This document shows, one piece after another, positions 59,876 through 64,000 of a DNA stretch of 64,000 nt (positions are counted from its first letter, which is position 1; each line of letters starts with the position of its first letter). Location: positions 1-64,000 of the forward strand of contig JAETOJ010000011.1 of NCBI GenBank assembly GCA_021768085.1, read 5' to 3'. The DNA is from Bacillota bacterium. Lineage in GTDB: Bacteria > Bacillota > Clostridia > Oscillospirales > Oscillospiraceae. The notes under the pieces are model-generated. The model was not told the DNA's origin. It did no database searches and saw only the letters and a program-made list of their open reading frames with translations. A program made the translations under genes and the position numbers.

Positions 59876-60441
59876 CACCCCTCCGAAAGGAATGAAAACT
59901 TGTCTTTGAGAAAGTACCGGTATTCAGGATGATCCCCGGCGCCGTCGTACTCCTCCCGCATGGTGCGCCGGATCCACGCCCGCTTTTGCTCCGTCAGCTC
60001 CCCGTACCGGGTGAGGGCCAGCAGCCCGGCCCGCTCCGCCGCCAGGATGGCCTCCAGCGCGTCCGGGACGAACTCCGCCCCGTCCACCGGCACGGGGTGG
60101 GCGGACCCGGCGGCGTCCGGTATGCCGATCTCCTGAGGCGCCTCCGGGAGGGCGGCCGCCCGGTAGATGTACCCGGAGACGCCCCGGTAGGTGTCCTCCA
60201 GCGCGTCGGGGTAGTATTCCTCCAGCAGCAGTATCCCGTCCCGGAAGCCGTAGGGGCCCCATTTCGTCCACGGGCCGGCATGGGGGAAGCCTGCCTCCCG
60301 GCAGAATTTTTCCACCGCGTTGCTCAGGTAGACCAGCACGTTTTCCCGCTTTGTGGAGAAGTAGACCAGGGGGACGCCGTGGTTGGAGCGCCGGGGCTCC
60401 AGCACCGTGATCCCCGGCGTGGGGGACGCGTGATAGTACAT
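59875..60441 (-). CDS. Hypothetical protein, 188 aa
   Basis: A soluble protein starting MYYHASPTPGITVLEPRRSNHGVPLVYFSTKRENVLVYLSNAVEKF. The YHAS...GI..LEPR..NHG.PLVYFS layout is conserved among hypothetical Firmicute proteins and superficially resembles the NAD-binding start of small ADP-ribosyltransferase-like folds (H at residue 4, Y-F-S strand), but no catalytic Glu can be assigned, so this is speculation. The C-terminus is charged and helical. GGAGGGCTT-type ribosome binding site upstream. It precedes no recognised partner. Confidence 0.75.
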   Translation of the reverse strand: MYYHASPTPGITVLEPRRSNHGVPLVYFSTKRENVLVYLSNAVEKFCREAGFPHAGPWTKWGPYGFRDGILLLEEYYPDALEDTYRGVSGYIYRAAALPEAPQEIGIPDAAGSAHPVPVDGAEFVPDALEAILAAERAGLLALTRYGELTEQKRAWIRRTMREEYDGAGDHPEYRYFLKDKFSFLSEG

Positions 60442-60456
60442 AGAAGCCCTCCCGCC

Positions 60457-60912
60457 TTACAGGATAAAATTGACGATGGTGGAGATCAGATGGCACGCCG
60501 CGAAGCCTCCTGCTGCCAGCAGAGCGGGGGCGTTTTTCCGCGCCGCGGAATGGAACAGAAAGGCCCCGCAGGGGGCGAGGCAGAGCGTCAAAACTACAGC
60601 GGTGCTTATGAGTCCAGTGTAATAGGTTGCCCATCCGGTGAAGTACAGCACCGTGCAGACAGCCACACCCGCCAGATATCTGCGCTTCATGGGCCTGCCC
60701 CGCGTAATGTTTACTACCACACACAATGCTGCCACTATGAAAATTTGAAAGATCTGGGCGATGGTATCCAGTAGCGGGGTAACGGATTCACCCCGCAAAA
60801 TGTCATTGGGGGCGGGAACCGAAAACCATATGAAATTGGGGAGCATGATCAGCAGAAACAGCCCCAGCCCCCAAGGGTCGAACCCAAACCTGTAGTTTTT
60901 GATATGCCACAT
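60457..60912 (-). CDS. Hypothetical four-helix membrane protein
   Basis: A 151-residue integral membrane protein starting MWHIKNYRFGFDPWGLGLFLLIMLPNFIWFSVPAPND, with four hydrophobic helices (~15-33, ~50-70, ~80-103, ~107-150) and short loops. I do not recognise the family. Its start lies 3 nt from the GNAT stop, so the two are probably co-expressed. Confidence 0.75.
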   Translation of the reverse strand: MWHIKNYRFGFDPWGLGLFLLIMLPNFIWFSVPAPNDILRGESVTPLLDTIAQIFQIFIVAALCVVVNITRGRPMKRRYLAGVAVCTVLYFTGWATYYTGLISTAVVLTLCLAPCGAFLFHSAARKNAPALLAAGGFAACHLISTIVNFIL

Positions 60913-60915
60913 CCT

Positions 60916-61383
60916 TCACACACCCCATTTGCGGACATACATCCGGGAGGGCACTTCCTCCCCGTCCCCCTGGGCCATGCAGAAAAACTCCCAGCCGTAC
61001 CGCTCATAGAAGGACGTGTGATCGGTGAGCAGATACAGGGTGTCCACCCCCAGCCCCGCCATATCGGCGCAGGCGTGCTCCAGCAGCGCCCCGGCGATCC
61101 CTTGGCAGCGGTACGCCTCCTCCACATAGACGGCGCACACGTTGGGGGTCAGATCCTTCCGGTCGTGGAAGTCGTTCTCAATGACCCCCAGCCCGCCGAT
61201 GACAACGCCGCCATCCACGGCCACGTACCACTGGGGCACAGGGCCTTTTCCCTCAATACATTCTGCCATGCTCTCCCGGTAGGCGGCCAGGGGGACGCCC
61301 CATTTCTTGTGGAACCACGCCGCCGCCTGATCCAGCTCGCCCAGCGACCGCCGCTCCCGCAGGTTCCAAATCTCCCAACTCAA
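60916..61383 (-). CDS. GNAT N-acetyltransferase
   Basis: A 155-residue GNAT: WEIWNLRERRSLGELDQAAAWFHKKWGVPLAAYRESM, WYVAVDGGVVIGGLGVIENDFHDRKDLTPNVCAVYVEEAYRCQGIAGALLEHACADM (strand beta4 and the R-x-Q-G-I-A acetyl-CoA loop) and LLTDHTSFYERYGWEFF. The arrangement resembles aminoglycoside-like or small-molecule GNATs; the substrate is unknown. It sits 6 nt after the pseudouridine synthase gene. Confidence 0.9.
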   Translation of the reverse strand: MSWEIWNLRERRSLGELDQAAAWFHKKWGVPLAAYRESMAECIEGKGPVPQWYVAVDGGVVIGGLGVIENDFHDRKDLTPNVCAVYVEEAYRCQGIAGALLEHACADMAGLGVDTLYLLTDHTSFYERYGWEFFCMAQGDGEEVPSRMYVRKWGV

Positions 61384-61389
61384 GGCCCC

Positions 61390-62340
61390 TCATCCCTTTG
61401 GAAAGTATTGCTCCACAAAGTCCACATCTTCCACCGTCCACTCCTGACCGTTCAGCGGTTCCAGGCACCCTGCATCGGTGGTGAAGGCAAACCGTAGCTT
61501 GTAGGAGTATAGTGCCTGATACCGCCGCCCGTCCCGTTCCCGGCCATATTTGCCGTCTCCCAGCAGGGGATGGCCCGCGGCGGCGAACTGGGCCCGGATC
61601 TGGTGGGTGCGCCCGGTGATGAGGTCGCACTCCACCAGCGACAGTCCGTTTCGCGCCTTTAGCGTGCGGTATAGTGTCACCGCCGTTCTGGCCCCCGGCA
61701 CGGGCTTGTGGAACACCCGCACCTGGGCCCGGTTTTCATCCTTGAGAAGATAGCCCTTCAGCTGTCCCTCCCGGGGCGACATCTCCCCGTGGATCACGCA
61801 CAGGTACAGCTTTTGCAGCTCCCGATCCCGGATTTTCTGGTTCATCACCCGCAAGGCCTCCGCCGTCTTGGCGGCGATGACAATTCCCCCGGTGTTCCGG
61901 TCGATGCGGTTGCATAGGGCGGGGGCGAAAGTGTGCTCCCGGTAGGGCGACCACTCCCGCTTCTGGTACAGGTACGCCTGCACGTGGGTGATAAGGGTGT
62001 CCACCTGCGACCTGTCGTCAGGATGTACCACCATGCCCGGGCGCTTATCCAGCAGGAGCAGGTTTTCATCCTCGTACAGAATGTTCAGCCGGGGTTTGAC
62101 CACTCGAAGGAAGGCGTTGTCCGGAGAGGGCGCGTCGAAAAACTCGTCGTTGAGGTAGAGCTGGAGCACGTCCCCGGCCTGGAGCCGCTCGTCCCGCTTG
62201 GCGGGCCTGCTGTTGCGCTTTACCCGCTTCAAACGGATATATTTTTGGGCCAGTGGCCCGGGGAGGAGGGGGACGGCCTTGTCCAGCCAGCGATCCAGTC
62301 GCTGACCCGCGTCGTTGGGACCGATGGTAAATTCCTTCAA
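61390..62340 (-). CDS. RluA-family 23S rRNA pseudouridine synthase
   Basis: A 316-residue RluA/YabO-type synthase: an N-terminal S4-like module (DAGQRLDRWLDKAV...YIRLKRVKRNSRPAKRDERLQAGDVLQLY), then ILYEDENLLLLDKRPGMVVHP, the catalytic CNRIDRNTGGIVIAAKTAEAL (Asp of the R-x-D motif) and SLVECDLITGRTHQIRAQFAAAGHPLLGDGKYG. The start is the TTG giving (M)KEFTIG, with GGGGAGG 8 nt upstream; no ATG exists nearby, and the track's ATG lies upstream in the terminator. It uses its own promoter. Confidence 0.92.
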   Translation of the reverse strand: MKEFTIGPNDAGQRLDRWLDKAVPLLPGPLAQKYIRLKRVKRNSRPAKRDERLQAGDVLQLYLNDEFFDAPSPDNAFLRVVKPRLNILYEDENLLLLDKRPGMVVHPDDRSQVDTLITHVQAYLYQKREWSPYREHTFAPALCNRIDRNTGGIVIAAKTAEALRVMNQKIRDRELQKLYLCVIHGEMSPREGQLKGYLLKDENRAQVRVFHKPVPGARTAVTLYRTLKARNGLSLVECDLITGRTHQIRAQFAAAGHPLLGDGKYGRERDGRRYQALYSYKLRFAFTTDAGCLEPLNGQEWTVEDVDFVEQYFPKG

Positions 62341-62355
62341 GTGAACGCCTCCCCG

Positions 62356-62396
62356 AAAAAGTACCTCCGCACGCCCCGAAAGGGGGTGCGGAGGTA
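62356..62396 (-). terminator. Terminator after galT
   Basis: A ~15-bp stem, TACCTCCGCAC(G)CCCC / GGGGGTGCGGAGGTA, with loop GAAA, followed on the minus strand by TACTTTTTC. It lies ~35 nt after galT, and its distal edge overlaps the -10 box of the next promoter. Confidence 0.85.
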
Positions 62397-62424
62397 TTCT
62401 ATCACAAAGCCATTTGGGACGCAA
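62396..62424 (-). promoter_or_regulatory. Promoter of the pseudouridine synthase gene (extended -10)
   Basis: On the minus strand TTGCGT and TAGAAT are 17 bp apart, with TGTGATAGAAT as extended -10. It starts only 6 nt after the galT stop and its -10 forms the base of the galT terminator stem. Confidence 0.75.
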
Positions 62425-62430
62425 GGGTAC

Positions 62431-63924
62431 TTACACGGAGCCCAGGAACCGCAGGAAGGCCGCCTTGCCCTCGGGGGTGCGAGCGTACACGCCGGCGTGC
62501 TCCAGCACCTTAGCAAACACCAGCCCCGTCTCCTTCTTCACAATGTCCAGGGCGTTGTCAGCGGTGATGGTGTAGTGCTGGGCGAAGCCCTCCGCCCAGT
62601 CGGCGTGCTTGGCGGTGCGCTCGTCCGCCCGGAGATCCGAACCCTTGACCAGCCCGTCCGCCACCGCCGCCAGCTCGTCCTTCAGCCGCGCCGGGAGCAC
62701 CGCCAGCCCCATCACCTCGATGAGGCCGATGTTCTCCTTCTTGATGTGGTGGAGCTCCGCGTGGGGGTGGTAGACGCCCAGGGGGTGCTCCTGGGTGGTG
62801 ATGTTGTTGCGCAGCACCAGATCCAGCTCGAACTTGTCCCCTCGCTTCCGGGCGATGGGGGTGATGGTGTTGTGGGGCTCGCCGTCGGTCTCGGCGAAGA
62901 TGAAAGCGCTCTCGTCGGTGTAGCCCCGCCAGGCGGTGAGGATCCTGTCCGCCAGCTCCACCAGCCGATCCGGCTTTTCGGAGGCGATGCGCACTACCGA
63001 CATGGGCCATTTCACAATGCCCGCCTCCACGTCCTCAAAGCCGGGGAAGGAGAAGGGGGTCTCCACCGGTGCCTTGGCCATGGCGAACTCGTACCGCCCG
63101 CCCTGGAAGTGATCGTGGGCCAGGATAGAGCCGCCCACAATGGGCAGATCGGCGTTGGAGCCCACGAAGTAGTGGGGGAACTGGCCCACGAAGTCCAGCA
63201 GCTTGCCGAAGCAGGCCCGGTCGATCTTCATGGGCACGTGCTGGCTGTTCAGGCAGATACAATGCTCGTTGTAGTACACATAGGGGGAATACTGCAAGAA
63301 CCAGGGGGAGCCGTTGATGGTGATGGGCACAATCCGGTGGTTCTGCCGGGCGGGGTGGTTGACGCGCCCCGCATAGCCCTCGTTTTCCGCGCACAGCTGG
63401 CACCGGGGGTAGGCGGAGGCGGGGAGGTTCTTGGCCGCGGCGATGGCCTTTGGGTCCTTCTCCGGCTTGGACAGGTTGATGGTGATGTCCAGCTCGCCGT
63501 ACTCGGTGGGGGCCTTCCACTGTACGTCCTTGGCGATCCGATCCCGGCGGATGTAGTTGGTGGACTGGCTGAATTCATAGTACCAGTCGGTGGCCCGCTT
63601 GGGGTCGCGGGCGCAAAGCTTCTGGAACTTGTCGATCACCTCGGCGGGGCGGGGGGTCAGGCGGCCCATGATCTCGGTATCCAGCAGGTCGCGATAGACC
63701 ACCGAGTTTTCCGCCAGCACGCCCCGCTCGTAGGCGTCGTCCAGCAGAGCCTCCAGCACCGGGGCCAGCTCCACCTGCTTGTAATCCCAGGGGACAGGGG
63801 TGTAGTCGTCCAGCTTCAGCACATCCAGGATGGTGTTGACGGCCCAGACGCATTCGTTTTCCTCAATCAGCCCTTCCTGGACAGCATAGGTGACCAGCTT
63901 GGATATGGCTTCGTTTCGATCCAT
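62431..63924 (-). CDS. galT: UTP-hexose-1-phosphate uridylyltransferase (GalT type 2)
   Basis: A 497-residue protein of the Firmicute-specific GalT class II of the Leloir pathway, transferring UMP between UDP-glucose and galactose-1-P. Recognisable stretches: TDWYYEFSQSTNYIRRDRIAKD, NHRIVPITINGSPWFLQYSPYVYYNEHCI, the catalytic histidine region VGGSILAHDHFQGGRYEFAM, and ETDGEPHNTITPIARKRGD. It starts at the ATG after GGGAGGAAAACAAG, dropping the track's upstream extension. It ends with its own terminator. Confidence 0.94.
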   Translation of the reverse strand: MDRNEAISKLVTYAVQEGLIEENECVWAVNTILDVLKLDDYTPVPWDYKQVELAPVLEALLDDAYERGVLAENSVVYRDLLDTEIMGRLTPRPAEVIDKFQKLCARDPKRATDWYYEFSQSTNYIRRDRIAKDVQWKAPTEYGELDITINLSKPEKDPKAIAAAKNLPASAYPRCQLCAENEGYAGRVNHPARQNHRIVPITINGSPWFLQYSPYVYYNEHCICLNSQHVPMKIDRACFGKLLDFVGQFPHYFVGSNADLPIVGGSILAHDHFQGGRYEFAMAKAPVETPFSFPGFEDVEAGIVKWPMSVVRIASEKPDRLVELADRILTAWRGYTDESAFIFAETDGEPHNTITPIARKRGDKFELDLVLRNNITTQEHPLGVYHPHAELHHIKKENIGLIEVMGLAVLPARLKDELAAVADGLVKGSDLRADERTAKHADWAEGFAQHYTITADNALDIVKKETGLVFAKVLEHAGVYARTPEGKAAFLRFLGSV

Positions 63925-63938
63925 CTTGTTTTCCTCCC

Positions 63939-64000
63939 TTATTCCGCCACAACGCAGCCGCCCTGGGGTCGAATGCGCAGCACGTGGCATTTGCCCGCCC
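63939..64000 (-). CDS. C-terminal tail of the gene upstream of galT (partial)
   Basis: The minus strand is open to the window edge and ends TAA 14 nt before the galT start, within the ribosome binding site region. The last residues read GKCHVLRIRPQGGCVVAE. Position before galT and this ending suggest a galactokinase tail, as commonly seen in clostridial galK-galT operons, but only ~20 residues are visible. Confidence 0.45.
   Translation of the reverse strand, partial: AGKCHVLRIRPQGGCVVAE

Overview
The window is a dense, GC-rich chromosomal segment from a Gram-positive, spore-forming Firmicute. Supporting features are a PolC-type replicase, a T-box leader on tyrS, YlmC/YmxH and SpoIID-like sporulation-class proteins, CCA-encoding tRNAs and strong AGGAGG ribosome binding sites. 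High GC together with this gene order suggests the Oscillospiraceae/Flavonifractor-type Clostridia. That placement is inference; no 16S gene is present. Almost everything is core chromosome. Only the first ~1.9 kb, with a tyrosine recombinase next to a tRNA-Pro gene, looks like the end of an integrated element.

Layout. (1) 1-1925: end of a putative integrative element (DUF6809-like protein, integrase) abutting the 3' end of tRNA-Pro. (2) 1926-2574: six tRNA genes on the minus strand (Val-Asp-Phe-Gly-Cys-Pro) behind a consensus promoter. (3) 2639-4287: a YfcE-type phosphodiesterase and an unexplained three-gene unit on the plus strand. (4) 4288-17979: a minus-strand run of 14 tightly packed genes, probably one operon, reading smc, Zn-ribbon, ftsY, Zn-ribbon, rdgB, Zn-ribbon, yhbY, nadD-yqeK fusion, LCP protein, rsfS, trpS, tagO/wecA, wecB/mnaA, membrane protein. 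It joins chromosome and membrane biogenesis, ribosome assembly, NAD synthesis and wall-glycopolymer precursor synthesis. (5) 18086-20063: rpsB-tsf with promoter and terminator, then ylmC.

(6) 20569-32145, plus strand: pyrH-frr-uppS-cdsA-dxr-rseP-ispG-GNAT-polC-GNAT. (7) 32166-40137: the histidine operon hisZ-G-D-B-H-A-(P-loop kinase)-F-(55-aa ORF)-I-E followed by a Bax-inhibitor-1 gene and a terminator; hisC and a histidinol-phosphatase are absent. (8) 40141-40342: a complete miniature transcription unit for a 26-residue peptide on the minus strand, divergent from the T-box/tyrS unit. (9) 42066-45088, minus: asd-dapA-dapB-tautomerase (lysine/DAP). (10) 45130-49448, plus: SpoIID-like, queA, TfoX_C, tgt (queuosine). 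(11) 49480-55059, minus: O-antigen-ligase-like and glycosyltransferase genes, and mgtC with a sigma-54 activator. (12) 55104-56903, minus: two small membrane proteins and an aldose-epimerase-like gene. (13) 56929-59875: copper regulon csoR-copA with a CopZ domain fused to CopA. (14) 59875-64000, minus: hypotheticals, GNAT, RluA-type pseudouridine synthase, galT and the tail of another gene.

No CRISPR array, IS element, rRNA or large accessory island is visible. The most promising unexplained items are the 26-aa peptide unit, the 3153-4287 three-gene unit, the CopA-CopZ fusion with an apparent internal start, small proteins sharing a C-terminal PW(D/E) tail, and a recurrent extended -10 promoter (GTGATAGAAT) before unrelated operons. 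Many long antisense ORFs in the track are GC-driven shadows and are omitted.
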